Part shown: one piece after another, positions 18,231 through 26,770 of the stretch
How the letters are laid out: the number at the start of each line of letters is the position of its first letter
Position numbering within the stretch: the stretch's first letter is position 1
NCBI GenBank assembly: GCA_015259125.1
Contig: JABZGR010000001.1
Coordinates: forward strand, 178,025-242,024
Length of the DNA stretch: 64,000 bases
Reading direction: 5' to 3'
Origin: Alloprevotella tannerae
GTDB lineage: Bacteria > Bacteroidota > Bacteroidia > Bacteroidales > Bacteroidaceae
Program-made: the position numbers and the translations under genes
The notes under the pieces: model-generated
The model's input: only the letters and a program-made list of their open reading frames with translations
The model's database searches: none
What the model was told of the DNA's origin: nothing

Positions 18231-18872
18231 ATGAAAAAAAACACTATTTTTGTGGAAAACAATAGTTGGACTATGAAATTTCTTTCTTGCTTGATTTTAA
18301 TGCTTTTATTCACGACATCATGTGATAATGGAGTTAAAAGAGAAGAGAAGCCTCAAGCTTTATGCATAGACATGCAGAACGGAGAAAAAATATATCTTTC
18401 ACCGGATTCGGTTGTGCAGTTTGAAAGAACTACATTCTTAGTGCCAAAAGTTTCAGATGAGGTGAAAGCAAATGCCGTAATTTTAGGCTATGGTGGGAAA
18501 CTTTTGCCGGTAAAGCCGACGAAAACTTGGTTTCTTGCAGAATTTCTTCAACCGATTCCGCAACTTGGTATAGAGGCACATAAGAAATATTATGCTCAAC
18601 TACGGCATTGCTGTCAAACATTCCCATTCAATTCTGACTATATCCTAAACCCCGTTATAGATACACCTTACCACATGGGTTTTGCGCCGGAATATCCGCT
18701 TCATAATATGTACTCATCTAATCGTGTTTGTAGCATTACTTCATCATCTACAACACATTATTGTTATCTTATCTATTTAGGTTTTGATGAACAAAAGAGA
18801 AAAATGGATACATATTTTCCTTGCCATCCGGATTCTTTGATATGGAAGTTTAATGTTAAACATATAAATTAG
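18231..18872 (+). CDS. Hypothetical lipoprotein, low-GC
   Basis: A 213-residue putative lipoprotein with lipobox FTTSC (Cys31). A second start at 18273 (MKFLSCLIL...) would give a textbook 17-residue signal peptide; both are plausible, the first being the A-rich start typical of the phylum. The mature part has a 'GEKIYLSPDSVVQFERTTFLVP' strand pattern and several cysteines (HCCQ, VCSITSS, HYCY, PCHP), but no family I recognise. Codon use is clearly more AT-rich than its neighbours, suggesting acquired DNA. Confidence 0.65.
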   Translation: MKKNTIFVENNSWTMKFLSCLILMLLFTTSCDNGVKREEKPQALCIDMQNGEKIYLSPDSVVQFERTTFLVPKVSDEVKANAVILGYGGKLLPVKPTKTWFLAEFLQPIPQLGIEAHKKYYAQLRHCCQTFPFNSDYILNPVIDTPYHMGFAPEYPLHNMYSSNRVCSITSSSTTHYCYLIYLGFDEQKRKMDTYFPCHPDSLIWKFNVKHIN

Positions 18873-18903
18873 TGAAACGTGAAGTACGTTTATCTACTTC
18901 AAT

Positions 18904-18931
18904 GGCAGCAATCCGCTTAGGATTTGCTGCC
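18904..18931 (+). terminator. Hairpin after lipoprotein gene
   Basis: GGCAGCAATCC pairs with GGATTTGCTGCC (one bulged base) around a 5-nt loop, 31 bp after the stop codon and followed by a T-rich stretch. Confidence 0.65.
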
Positions 18932-18993
18932 GTTTGTAATTCTTGTTCAACGGAAGAAAAAAGGATAGTGGGCAATTTATAGTTGAGATAATA

Positions 18994-19037
18994 TACAAGA
19001 GCAATGAATACTAACCTTAGTTCTCATTGCTCTTGTA
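18994..19037. terminator. Second long hairpin in the lipoprotein-cydA gap
   Basis: TACAAGAGCAATGA (18994-19007) pairs perfectly with TCATTGCTCTTGTA (19024-19037), a 14-bp stem with a 16-nt loop. It may be a backup terminator or part of a small RNA; no ORF lies on either side. Confidence 0.6.
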
Positions 19038-19278
19038 CGTTTTATGAAGAGCGATTTTTTACGCTAATACACATCGAAAACTTTAGAATCATTTGTAAGG
19101 CGATAGGAATCTATACTATGATGTGGTTTTAACTAAGATTTTAGTTGCTGAAATAAGATTGTCACGAGATATTTTTGTTACTCTTTTGTGAGAAGTTAAG
19201 CGCGGCAGATTCAATGAAGGTATCCCCTCCCCCGAAAGTGCGTCTTAAGTCTTAAATTTTGCGAAATTAAAACTTTTG

Positions 19279-19294
19279 TAATTTGTACAAATTA
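19279..19294. promoter_or_regulatory. 16-bp perfect palindrome upstream of cydAB
   Basis: TAATTTGTACAAATTA is a perfect palindrome about 155 bp upstream of the first gene of the cytochrome bd operon. It has the size and symmetry of a dimeric regulator's operator. Which regulator is unknown. Confidence 0.45.
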
Positions 19295-19435
19295 AGAGAT
19301 TATCTAAGTGCAATAATTTCTATATCATACGTCTACGTTATAAATAACAACAATATTAAGCGAAAAAAGCGACGATAAAACACCATAATCAATGGTTTTC
19401 TTAATTTCTAAATTTCTTTATTTACTATTTTTCAG

Positions 19436-19443
19436 TACTTTTG
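19436..19443 (+). promoter_or_regulatory. Promoter -7 element for DUF4492-cydAB
   Basis: TACTTTTG matches TAnnTTTG but lies only 4 bp before the ATG at 19448. If used, the mRNA would be leaderless or nearly so. Confidence 0.45.
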
Positions 19444-19447
19444 CGCT

Positions 19448-19681
19448 ATGAAACGTATAGGTAAGGCCCTAAAGAGCTTCTTTCATCTTTATATTGATGG
19501 CTTCAGACAGATGACTTGGGGCCGCGTGCTTTGGGGTATTATTTTGCTCAAACTCTTTCTGATGTTTGTCGTTTTGCGCTTGTTTTTCTTTCGCCCCGCA
19601 CTGGGCGGACTCAATGAGCAGCAAAAGGAAGAGGTCGTGGGCAGCAATTTAGTGAATAAGTCAACAGATAAAACACATTGA
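19448..19681 (+). CDS. DUF4492 family small membrane protein
   Basis: A 77-residue protein with one transmembrane helix (about residues 28-48, VLWGIILLKLFLMFVVLRLFF) after a basic amphipathic N-terminus (FRQMTWGR). It matches the DUF4492 family, which precedes cydA in many Bacteroidetes, and so probably assists or is a subunit of cytochrome bd oxidase, in the way the small CydX proteins do; this role is inference from context. The stop is 4 bp before cydA. Confidence 0.85.
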   Translation: MKRIGKALKSFFHLYIDGFRQMTWGRVLWGIILLKLFLMFVVLRLFFFRPALGGLNEQQKEEVVGSNLVNKSTDKTH

Positions 19682-19685
19682 ATAT

Positions 19686-21173
19686 ATGGAACCATTAACA
19701 GCTCTACTTGACTGGTCGCGGGCGCAGTTTGCGCTTACGGCCTGCTATCACTGGCTTTTTGTGCCGCTGACGCTCGGCCTCGCCGTGATTATGGGAATTA
19801 TGGAGACGATCTACGTCGTGAAAGGCGGAGAAGTCTGGAAGCGCACTGCGCAATTTTGGATGAAGCTTTTTGGCATCAACTTCGCCATCGGCGTGGCTAC
19901 GGGCTTGATCCTCGAATTTGAATTTGGTACAAACTGGAGCAACTACTCGTGGTTTGTGGGCGACATCTTCGGCGCTCCGCTCGCGATCGAGGGCATTTTT
20001 GCCTTCTTTATGGAGGCTACGTTTATTGCCGTGATGTTCTTCGGTTGGAACAAAGTAGGTCGCAAGTTTCACCTGGCGTCTACGTGGCTTACCGGCCTGG
20101 GCGCCACGATTTCCGCTTGGTGGATTCTCGTGGCCAACGCTTGGATGCAGCACCCCGTAGGTATGCGCTTTAACCCCGAAACGGTGCGCAACGAGATGGT
20201 TAGTTTTTCCGACGTGGCACTCTCCGGCGCAGCCGTGACGAAGTTTGTGCATACGGTGACGTCTTCTTGGATGGTAGGTGCCGTCTTCGCCGTGGGCGTT
20301 AGTTGCTGGTTCTTGCTCCGCAAGCGCAATCAGCAGCTCGCTTTGCGCAGTATCCGCGTAGCTGCGCTGGTCGGCATTAGTGCTACGATATTGACGATTA
20401 TTACCGGCGACGTGTCGGGCGTAGAGATGGCGAAGCATCAACCGATGAAGCTCGCCGCAGCCGAAGGCTTGGAAAAGGGCGGCACGCGTGCAGCCTTTTC
20501 GATCGTGCCCGGTGTGGAAGTGCCCGGCGTATTGTCTGTCTTAGCTACCCACGACATCGACGGCTTCGTGCCCGGTATGCAGGATATCATCAACGGCTAC
20601 ACGACGCCCGATGGCCAAAAGGTGATGGGCGCGGCTGAGAAGATGGCGCGCGGCAAAAAGGCCTTGGCTGATTTTACGACGTTCCGCAGCAAAATGAAGA
20701 CCGACTCGGTTGGCGCACAAGTAGCGCGCGACTCGCTGATGAAAAACGTAGACTATTTCGGCTACGGCTACATCAACGACAATGCCGAGTTGATCCCGCC
20801 CGTAGGCCTCGTATTCTGGAGTTTCCGCGTGATGGTCGGTCTGGGTATGGCTTTGATGCTCGTCTTGATCCTTGTTTGGTGGTTTGAGCGCAAGGGTACG
20901 CTGGCGAAGAAGACGTGGTTGCATCGCATAGGCGTATGGAGCATTCCGGCCGTCTTCATTGCGAGTCAAGCCGGTTGGATTGTGGCCGAATTGGGCCGAC
21001 AACCGTGGGCTATCCAAGACTTGTTGCCCGTCGGCGCCGCCTTGTCGGATCTCTCTGTGGGTAGCGTGATGACGACTTTCTTCCTCTTCTTGGTGATCTT
21101 TACCGTGCTGCTCATCGCTGAAATAAGCATTATGACGAAGGCTGTGCGCACGCAGGAGGAAATTCCCGATTAA
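19686..21173 (+). CDS. cydA: Cytochrome bd ubiquinol oxidase subunit I
   Basis: CydA (495 aa), the haem-bearing subunit of cytochrome bd oxidase in the inner membrane, which oxidises quinol and reduces O2 at high affinity. The haem b595 ligand is His22 (ACYHWLFVPLTLG); the second haem His lies in VHTVTSSWMVG; the conserved GRQPW sits near the C-terminus. About nine hydrophobic helices are visible. The Q-loop is the short type. In an anaerobe this enzyme scavenges oxygen. It is in an operon with DUF4492 and cydB. Confidence 0.96.
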   Translation: MEPLTALLDWSRAQFALTACYHWLFVPLTLGLAVIMGIMETIYVVKGGEVWKRTAQFWMKLFGINFAIGVATGLILEFEFGTNWSNYSWFVGDIFGAPLAIEGIFAFFMEATFIAVMFFGWNKVGRKFHLASTWLTGLGATISAWWILVANAWMQHPVGMRFNPETVRNEMVSFSDVALSGAAVTKFVHTVTSSWMVGAVFAVGVSCWFLLRKRNQQLALRSIRVAALVGISATILTIITGDVSGVEMAKHQPMKLAAAEGLEKGGTRAAFSIVPGVEVPGVLSVLATHDIDGFVPGMQDIINGYTTPDGQKVMGAAEKMARGKKALADFTTFRSKMKTDSVGAQVARDSLMKNVDYFGYGYINDNAELIPPVGLVFWSFRVMVGLGMALMLVLILVWWFERKGTLAKKTWLHRIGVWSIPAVFIASQAGWIVAELGRQPWAIQDLLPVGAALSDLSVGSVMTTFFLFLVIFTVLLIAEISIMTKAVRTQEEIPD

Positions 21174-21382
21174 AATGGTGCGAATGCTTAGCCTTGGTTT
21201 TCAGCTATAGCGCATCGCGGTCGCAACTGCCGACCTTGCGCCGCTGCTGAGGGGCAAAGCTCACCGAAATTCATTCAAAAGCAATTCATAAACAGACAAA
21301 AACATTCCCGAAGCCCGACCCGCTGCCGCAAGGCGCTATATATATTATATATATGTCTGCTGGTGGCGCGCCGGGATAAAGG

Positions 21383-22546
21383 ATGCAAAGACCTATGATA
21401 ACTTACGATTTCTTACAACACTATTGGTGGCTGCTCGTAGCTCTGCTCGGGGGACTTCTCGTTTTCCTCTTTTTCGTGCAAGGGGCTAACACGTTAATCT
21501 TTCGCTTGGGGCGAACAGAGGAAGAGCGCTCCCTGATTATAAATTCCACGGGCCGTAAATGGGAATTTACCTTTACGACGCTCGTAACCTTTGGCGGCGC
21601 TTTTTTTGCCTCGTTTCCCCTCTTTTACAGTACGAGTTTTGGCGGCGCCTATTGGGTTTGGATGCTGATTCTCGCAAGCTTCGTCTTACAAGCCGTGGCT
21701 TACGAATACCAGAATAAACCCGGCAACGTTTACGGACGCAACGTCTTCCGCCGCTTCTTGGTCTTCAACGGCTTTGCAGGGCCTTTCCTCGTTGGCGCAG
21801 CCGTTGCTACGTTCTTTACGGGCTCTGCTTTCGTCGTAGATCATAGTGCGATGGACGCCAAATCGCTCGTTCCGGTCATCAGTCGCTGGGCAAATGATTG
21901 GCACGGCCTCGATGCCTTGTTTAATGTGTGGAACTGGGTGCTTGGTTTTGCCGTATTCTTCTTGGCGCGTGTATTGGGCTCGCTCTATCTTTTGAACAAC
22001 ATCGACGATGCCGACTTGCAGCCGCGCATTCGCCGTCAGATTTTGATCGATACGGTGCCCTTCTTGCTTTTCTTCTTGTCGTTTGTAGGCTATCTCTTGA
22101 CGGCTACCGGTTTGGCCGTTGACCCTGCGACGGGAACAGTAGCGCCTGAAGCTTACAAGTATCTCCACAATCTCTTGGCAATGCCTGCCGTGCTCGGTAC
22201 GTTCTTAGTTGGCGTGGTGCTCGTGCTCTATGGTGTGCTGACCAGCGTATTTAGCAAAACTTCTCGCAGAGGCATTTGGCCGGCGGGCGTAGGCGTGGTG
22301 CTCACCGTGCTGGCTTTGTTGCTCTTGGCGGGCTATAATAATACGTGCTACTATCCGAGTTCGGCCGACATACAGAGTTCGCTGACGATTATGAATAGTT
22401 GCTCAACAGAGTTTACGCTCCGCACGATGGCTTACGTATCTTTGTTGATCCCCTTCGTGTTGGCCTACATTTTCTACGCTTGGCGCGCACTCGACAAAAA
22501 ATCGTTGACGCGTAAAGAATTGAAAGATACTGCCCACAAATACTAA
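21383..22546 (+). CDS. cydB: Cytochrome bd ubiquinol oxidase subunit II
   Basis: CydB (387 aa), the partner of CydA, with about eight to nine hydrophobic helices. It begins HYWWLLVALLGGLLVFLFFVQGANTLIF, a Bacteroidetes-type CydB start, with GRKWEFTFTTLVTFGGAFFA following. The first ATG (21383) is used; ATG at 21395 (MITYDF) is possible. It lies 209 bp after cydA, an unusually wide gap containing AT-rich palindromic DNA (near 21340) but no terminator that I can see, so co-transcription is still likely. A strong terminator follows. Confidence 0.95.
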   Translation: MQRPMITYDFLQHYWWLLVALLGGLLVFLFFVQGANTLIFRLGRTEEERSLIINSTGRKWEFTFTTLVTFGGAFFASFPLFYSTSFGGAYWVWMLILASFVLQAVAYEYQNKPGNVYGRNVFRRFLVFNGFAGPFLVGAAVATFFTGSAFVVDHSAMDAKSLVPVISRWANDWHGLDALFNVWNWVLGFAVFFLARVLGSLYLLNNIDDADLQPRIRRQILIDTVPFLLFFLSFVGYLLTATGLAVDPATGTVAPEAYKYLHNLLAMPAVLGTFLVGVVLVLYGVLTSVFSKTSRRGIWPAGVGVVLTVLALLLLAGYNNTCYYPSSADIQSSLTIMNSCSTEFTLRTMAYVSLLIPFVLAYIFYAWRALDKKSLTRKELKDTAHKY

Positions 22547-22619
22547 ATCGGCGCCGCTCGCTTGCATCCTTAGCCCTCGCAGCTTAGATGCCTTGCGCTG
22601 ATTATTTCGAACTTATTCC

Positions 22620-22664
22620 TCCGTGTCGTGCATAGGCTTGTCGAATGTACGACACGGATTTTTT
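22620..22664 (+). terminator. Terminator after cydB
   Basis: TCCGTGTCGT (22620-22629) pairs with ACGACACGGA (22649-22658), followed by TTTTTTC: a classic intrinsic terminator. Confidence 0.85.
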
Positions 22665-22715
22665 CTTTCTTCCGCCGCAGCGAACGAAAAGCACTAAGCC
22701 TTGTAAAAATTCCCA

Positions 22716-22808
22716 CCTAAGGGAATTTTAATTCCCCTAAGGAGATTTTTTTTTCCTACCTAAGAGAATTTTTACAGTCACCTAAGAGAATTTTTGCGGT
22801 CACTAAGT
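22716..22808. repeat. Five-box CCTAAG array, ~22-bp period
   Basis: CCTAAG boxes begin at 22716, 22736, 22759 and 22781, with a degenerate ACTAAG at 22802 (spacings 20, 23, 22, 21-22). Each is followed by a GRGAATTTTT-like segment with T-tracts. Near-copies of a TAGCCTTGTA motif flank the array (about 22695 and 22826). Nothing else was seen in the gap from 22665 to 23200. Confidence 0.7.
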
Positions 22809-23205
22809 GTAAGTAAAACAAGTGCTTAGCCTTGTAGAAAAGGGCCGTTATTGTTGTGAAAACATGGTAGATGGCGAGCCGTTAGAAAGGCCCGTTGCTC
22901 CCTGCGACGGTGGCTTTAGATCGTGGCCGCCGCAGCGTGAAGCGTAGCGCCTCAAGTTGTGTGCACATAAGGTTGGCAGCTCCTTTTCAGTAAGGTGTAG
23001 AATGCATAAGGAGAGGGTCGCTGCCTCATTGTCGCGTTGGCGGCAAGACTTTTAATCGTATCATCGAATCGATGGCTGTCAGTTTGCCGAAGATCATCGT
23101 TAAGTTTTAAGTCCTCAATAGTAGTTTATGAGTATAAAATCCCCCTTTTCGCTCGATAAAGTGTAAAATAATGTATAAAAACTTTTCTTTTATAGAAATC
23201 CTTTT

Positions 23206-23213
23206 TATCTTTG
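23206..23213 (+). promoter_or_regulatory. Promoter -7 element for secreted-protein operon
   Basis: TATCTTTG is an exact TAnnTTTG match; transcription would begin near 23220, giving a leader of about 210 nt before the ATG at 23430. Confidence 0.6.
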
Positions 23214-23250
23214 CTATGATTTTGGGAGAGGTTTGAAGATTAACAACACC

Positions 23251-23359
23251 ACAGCCTCCGATAAGAAGGCTGTACATTCTACGCTTTTAATCGCAATGAT
23301 TTACCTTTATAATTGTGCTCGGCCATTGCCGAGATGGGTTGCATGGCGAGAAAGGTAAA
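23251..23359 (+). ncRNA. Structured 5' leader (candidate cis-regulatory RNA)
   Basis: Two stem systems are visible in the leader. ACAGCCT (23251-23257) pairs with AGGCTGT (23267-23273). TTTACCTTT (23300-23308) pairs with AAAGGTAAA (23351-23359), enclosing an inner hairpin CTCGGC-CATT-GCCGAG (23318-23333). No known riboswitch class was recognised. Confidence 0.45.
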
Positions 23360-23429
23360 AATGGCTTAACCCCTTACGTTGAGTAATAAATACGATATAC
23401 ACACATCATTCACTTAAATGACACATCTA

Positions 23430-23909
23430 ATGAAGAAAAGAATTCTTTTCGCTGCAATGGGATTGGCCCTCAGTGCCGGTTGCTTTGCGCAGAGTGCGTC
23501 TGACGTTATCATTAAGACGACTTCAGGTGATAAAACGTACAAGATCAGTGAAGTTAAGAATCTGCGCATCGAAGGCAATGCGCTTAAGGTCAATAAAAAG
23601 ACCGGCGAAGCTGCAGATACTTACAACTTCGACGAGATCAAGTCGATTATGTTTGCACTCCCCACAGGTATCGACAACGCTCGCCTGCCCGAGAGCAACT
23701 TGACGATCAGTTCGCCTGCAGGTAGCAATATGATTTACGTGAAAGGCAACGAGCCGGGCAAGCGCTACGACGTAGCCATCTACGACGCAGCCGGCAAGTG
23801 CGTAATGCGCGATGCCAACTGGCAAGGAGCGCCCATCAACGTAGCCAACCTCAGCAAGGGCGTGTTTGTATTCAAGATCAATAAAACGGCTATTAAATTC
23901 AGCAAGTAA
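23430..23909 (+). CDS. Small secreted protein with sorting-like C-terminus
   Basis: A 159-residue exported protein; I start it at the ATG at 23430 (MKKRILFAAMGLALSAGCFAQ, a clean signal peptide) rather than the upstream 23418 ATG. Residues about 22-65 carry the pattern 'VIIKTTSGDKTYKISEVKNLRI', a motif recurring at the N-terminus of the next two genes. The C-terminus (RYDVAIYDAAGKCVMRDA, then LSKGVFVFKI) looks like a sorting domain. It is first of three tightly spaced secreted-protein genes. Function unknown. Confidence 0.75.
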   Translation: MKKRILFAAMGLALSAGCFAQSASDVIIKTTSGDKTYKISEVKNLRIEGNALKVNKKTGEAADTYNFDEIKSIMFALPTGIDNARLPESNLTISSPAGSNMIYVKGNEPGKRYDVAIYDAAGKCVMRDANWQGAPINVANLSKGVFVFKINKTAIKFSK

Positions 23910-23913
23910 TCTT

Positions 23914-25083
23914 ATGAAGAAGTATATTTTTCTCCTTCTGGCCGCTTGCCAAGGTTTAGCAACCATGGCGCAAGAGAATGTGGCCTACAAGTTAAAAGTA
24001 AATTTGGCTTCAGGTGAGAAATTCGCCTTCCGAGCTGATGAAGTTGACTCCATCACTTTTGCCAATTACGAGAAGGTTCAAGTAAATCTCTCAAAGCGCT
24101 TTGTTACCTCAACGACGATAGCCGTTAACATTGAGTTGCAAGAAAATTCAAAGCGTTTCTATGCCCTTTGCTTGCCGGCTGATCAGCCGATCCCCGAAGA
24201 CCAAGTGAAGGATTACATTCTGAAGAACAAAACGGTTGAGGCTGAAACTTCTTACAAGAAGTCGTTTGATCTGCTTCAGCCGGAAACGGAATATACGATC
24301 TACGCCTTGGCTTTTGATATGAACGACATCCCGAGCAACGTAAGCACGCTGACGCTGAAGACGGGTGCAGTCGCTGATGATCCGTTTAGCATCGATATTA
24401 AGAAGGTGAGCAACCGTAGCGTAGAATATACCGTTACGCCTAAAGATCCCAGCATCAAATATTACACGCTCTCTTCTACGCTCGACAAATATTATGAAGA
24501 CTGCACGGCAGGCGAAAACGCCGGTGACGTTATTCAGCACTACATTGCGATGTGGACGCAGTTTGCTTCTTGGTATGGCTCTACTTGGCAGGAAATGATG
24601 AAGCTCGATATGAAGACGGGTAACTATACGAATGAACAAAACGAACTCCTCTGGGATGCAGATCAGATGATCGTGGCTTTTGGTATGAATGATGACGGCG
24701 ATCTCGTTACACCGATCGTTACGAAGAAGTATCGCACTACGGCGCCGAAGCCTACAGGTATTGAAATTAAGATTGAGCTTGCTCGTACGCCGGCTTACCG
24801 CGATGTAGCAGTTAAGACGACTGTAAATAACGACAAGGACTACTTTGTAAGCGTGCAACCGGCTTCTTATGTAGAAAAGTTTGCAACGAAGGAAGAAATG
24901 ATCAACAGCCTTTGCTATAATACGCACGGCATCGCCGGATTGACGCACAATGGCAGTAAAGAAGAAATTGAGTTCAGACCCTTCAAGCCCAACGAATATT
25001 ACTACGTAATCGCCGTAGGTTTGGACGAAGGCGCACCCTGCTCAGAGCCGGTGATGTTGAAGTTTTTTAATCCCGGCAACTAA
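23914..25083 (+). CDS. Secreted protein, fibronectin-III-like repeats
   Basis: A 389-residue exported protein starting at 23914 (MKKYIFLLLAACQGLATMAQ), 4 bp after the previous stop. After the signal peptide comes the shared YKLKVNLASGEKFAFRADEVDSITF motif, then beta-sandwich-like repeats whose ends read 'LLQPETEYTIYALAFDMNDIPS', as in fibronectin type III domains. It is clearly paralogous to the following gene in length and layout. The C-terminus (ALGLDEG-type strand, ends FFNPGN) shows no obvious sorting domain. Likely surface or periplasmic; ligand unknown. Confidence 0.75.
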   Translation: MKKYIFLLLAACQGLATMAQENVAYKLKVNLASGEKFAFRADEVDSITFANYEKVQVNLSKRFVTSTTIAVNIELQENSKRFYALCLPADQPIPEDQVKDYILKNKTVEAETSYKKSFDLLQPETEYTIYALAFDMNDIPSNVSTLTLKTGAVADDPFSIDIKKVSNRSVEYTVTPKDPSIKYYTLSSTLDKYYEDCTAGENAGDVIQHYIAMWTQFASWYGSTWQEMMKLDMKTGNYTNEQNELLWDADQMIVAFGMNDDGDLVTPIVTKKYRTTAPKPTGIEIKIELARTPAYRDVAVKTTVNNDKDYFVSVQPASYVEKFATKEEMINSLCYNTHGIAGLTHNGSKEEIEFRPFKPNEYYYVIAVGLDEGAPCSEPVMLKFFNPGN

Positions 25084-25136
25084 TCCTTTCGGATGCTTAA
25101 TCAGTAATGACCAATTTTGATTTAAGGAACACACGA

Positions 25137-26327
25137 ATGAAAAAAATAATAGTTTTAGCGTTGGCGGCCTTAGGCTTCACCTTCGCTTCAGCCCAGACTG
25201 AAAATAGCGAAATTGTGCGCATTCATAAGACTGACCATACGCACAAGGCTTTCCTGCTGAGTCAGGTTAAAGACATTACATTTGAGAAGATCACGCCTTT
25301 GAAGATGGATGTCGACTTTGAGAACATAAAGAGCGATGAGTACACGGTTGATTTCAAAATGCCGGCAGGCTGCAAGCGCTGGTTCTTGAAGATTGCTACC
25401 ACGCCGCTTACCGGCACGGAAGCAGAAAAGCGCGAGCAAGTAATCGTAGCTCACAACAATGAGTTTACGGAGAGCAAATATTTCCGTATGCAGAATGCAG
25501 AGGCAGGCACGACCTACTATCTCTATATGCTCCTCTTCGATGAAGACGATGTCGTAGCAGGCTTGTCAGAGGCTTCTGTAAAGACCTTGGCGCCCGTGAG
25601 CGATGAATTTGCGATCTCAGTAAGCGATATTACCTCGGCCAACGCTAAAGTTGAAATCACGCCGAAAGACGAAAATATGCGCTACTACCGCTTCCTCGTT
25701 ACGGAGCAAGTACGCGAGCAAATGATTGCAAGAAATGGTAGCATACAAGCGGCCGATTTGGATTTCTGGAAAGAGATGGCGCAGCAGTCGGGCGTAGAGC
25801 TTGACCAGTATATCACGCAAAATACGAAGGTGGGCTACTCTTCTTTCGACGCGCAAGACTTCCTCCATTCGCCGCTTAAGGCTGAGACGAAATACTACGT
25901 ATATTGCTACGGCGTAGAGACTGATGGTACGTTTACAACCGGCGTTTATGAGCAAGAATTTACCACGCCGGCGCCAACGCAGTCTGACAATGTCATCACC
26001 GCAAACATTACAAAAACTTATACGGACGGATGCGACATCGACGTGAAGACGACTGATAACGACCCCTACTTCATTTCAATCCAGAAGGAGAGTGTATGGG
26101 AAAATTTAGTCGCTAAATCCGGCAGTGAAAAGGCTGCCGCACAGGACCTCGTCGACTTAATTCTTTCGCATGGTGGCGATATGAGCTATTATATTCACCA
26201 GGGCAACTACCAAGGCAAGTTGCAGACCGGTATGGACAACACTGACTGTGTTGTGATCATATGTGGCTACGATGGCGGTGTAACTACAGCCGTGCAAGCA
26301 TTAAAATTCCGCACGGTCAACCAATAG
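25137..26327 (+). CDS. Secreted protein, paralogue of preceding gene
   Basis: A 396-residue exported protein from the ATG at 25137 (MKKIIVLALAALGFTFASAQ). It repeats the layout of its neighbour: a short 'VRIHKTDHTHKAFLLSQVKDITFEK' N-terminal motif, then repeats ending 'AEAGTTYYLYMLLFDEDDVVAG' and 'KAETKYYVYCYGVETDG' (fibronectin III-like). It ends with 'TAVQALKFRTVNQ'. It closes the three-gene operon, followed by a strong terminator. The duplication argues for a paired or variant surface function. Confidence 0.75.
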   Translation: MKKIIVLALAALGFTFASAQTENSEIVRIHKTDHTHKAFLLSQVKDITFEKITPLKMDVDFENIKSDEYTVDFKMPAGCKRWFLKIATTPLTGTEAEKREQVIVAHNNEFTESKYFRMQNAEAGTTYYLYMLLFDEDDVVAGLSEASVKTLAPVSDEFAISVSDITSANAKVEITPKDENMRYYRFLVTEQVREQMIARNGSIQAADLDFWKEMAQQSGVELDQYITQNTKVGYSSFDAQDFLHSPLKAETKYYVYCYGVETDGTFTTGVYEQEFTTPAPTQSDNVITANITKTYTDGCDIDVKTTDNDPYFISIQKESVWENLVAKSGSEKAAAQDLVDLILSHGGDMSYYIHQGNYQGKLQTGMDNTDCVVIICGYDGGVTTAVQALKFRTVNQ

Positions 26328-26367
26328 TCGAATAGTTTAAAACGGCTATATTCTCTGATTTATGGTT

Positions 26368-26394
26368 GAGGGAGCTGCAAGGCTCCCTCTTTTT
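26368..26394 (+). terminator. Terminator of secreted-protein operon
   Basis: GAGGGAGC (26368-26375) pairs with GCTCCCTC (26382-26389), followed by TTTTT. Confidence 0.88.
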
Positions 26395-26483
26395 GTATCC
26401 TGACGACGCCTTGCCCGCGGCGCACAATTCGCGAAGCGCCCTACGCTACCCGCTTTTTCGCTCTTCAAAAGCCACCCGCGCAT

Positions 26484-26567
26484 CGTTTGCTGCCAGCAAA
26501 CTATCGTATGCCGGGAGCAAACGATGGTTTGGTGGGGTCAAACGATAGTTTGCCGGGAGCAAACGAT
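26484..26567. repeat. Four-unit 21-bp GTTTG/CAAAC array (copy 1)
   Basis: Four units of exactly 21 bp (starts 26484, 26505, 26526, 26547) with consensus GTTTGCCGGGAGCAAAC plus an ATCG-like linker. Each unit contains an inverted repeat GTTTG...CAAAC able to form a small hairpin or bind a dimer. It lies about 200 bp upstream of mutS. A second copy is at 57833. Confidence 0.85.
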
Positions 26568-26666
26568 CGAGCGATGCATAGTTGGCCCGCACTCCTTTTT
26601 AGCATACGCTTCCATTTTGCAAGCCCTCTTGCCGCTCTTCCTTTTTGCAGAAAGCAGAGAATTGAC

Positions 26667-26674
26667 TATTTTTG
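26667..26674 (+). promoter_or_regulatory. Promoter -7 element for mutS
   Basis: TATTTTTG matches TAnnTTTG about 97 bp before the mutS ATG; no well-spaced -33 TTG was found. Confidence 0.45.
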
Positions 26675-26770
26675 TGCTGATTTATACCCTTATGATTCAC
26701 CGTTTGCTCCTGCATCGTCACGGGCAAGCATTTATGCCCCGATCTGCCGGATCGGGCAAACACAGAGACA

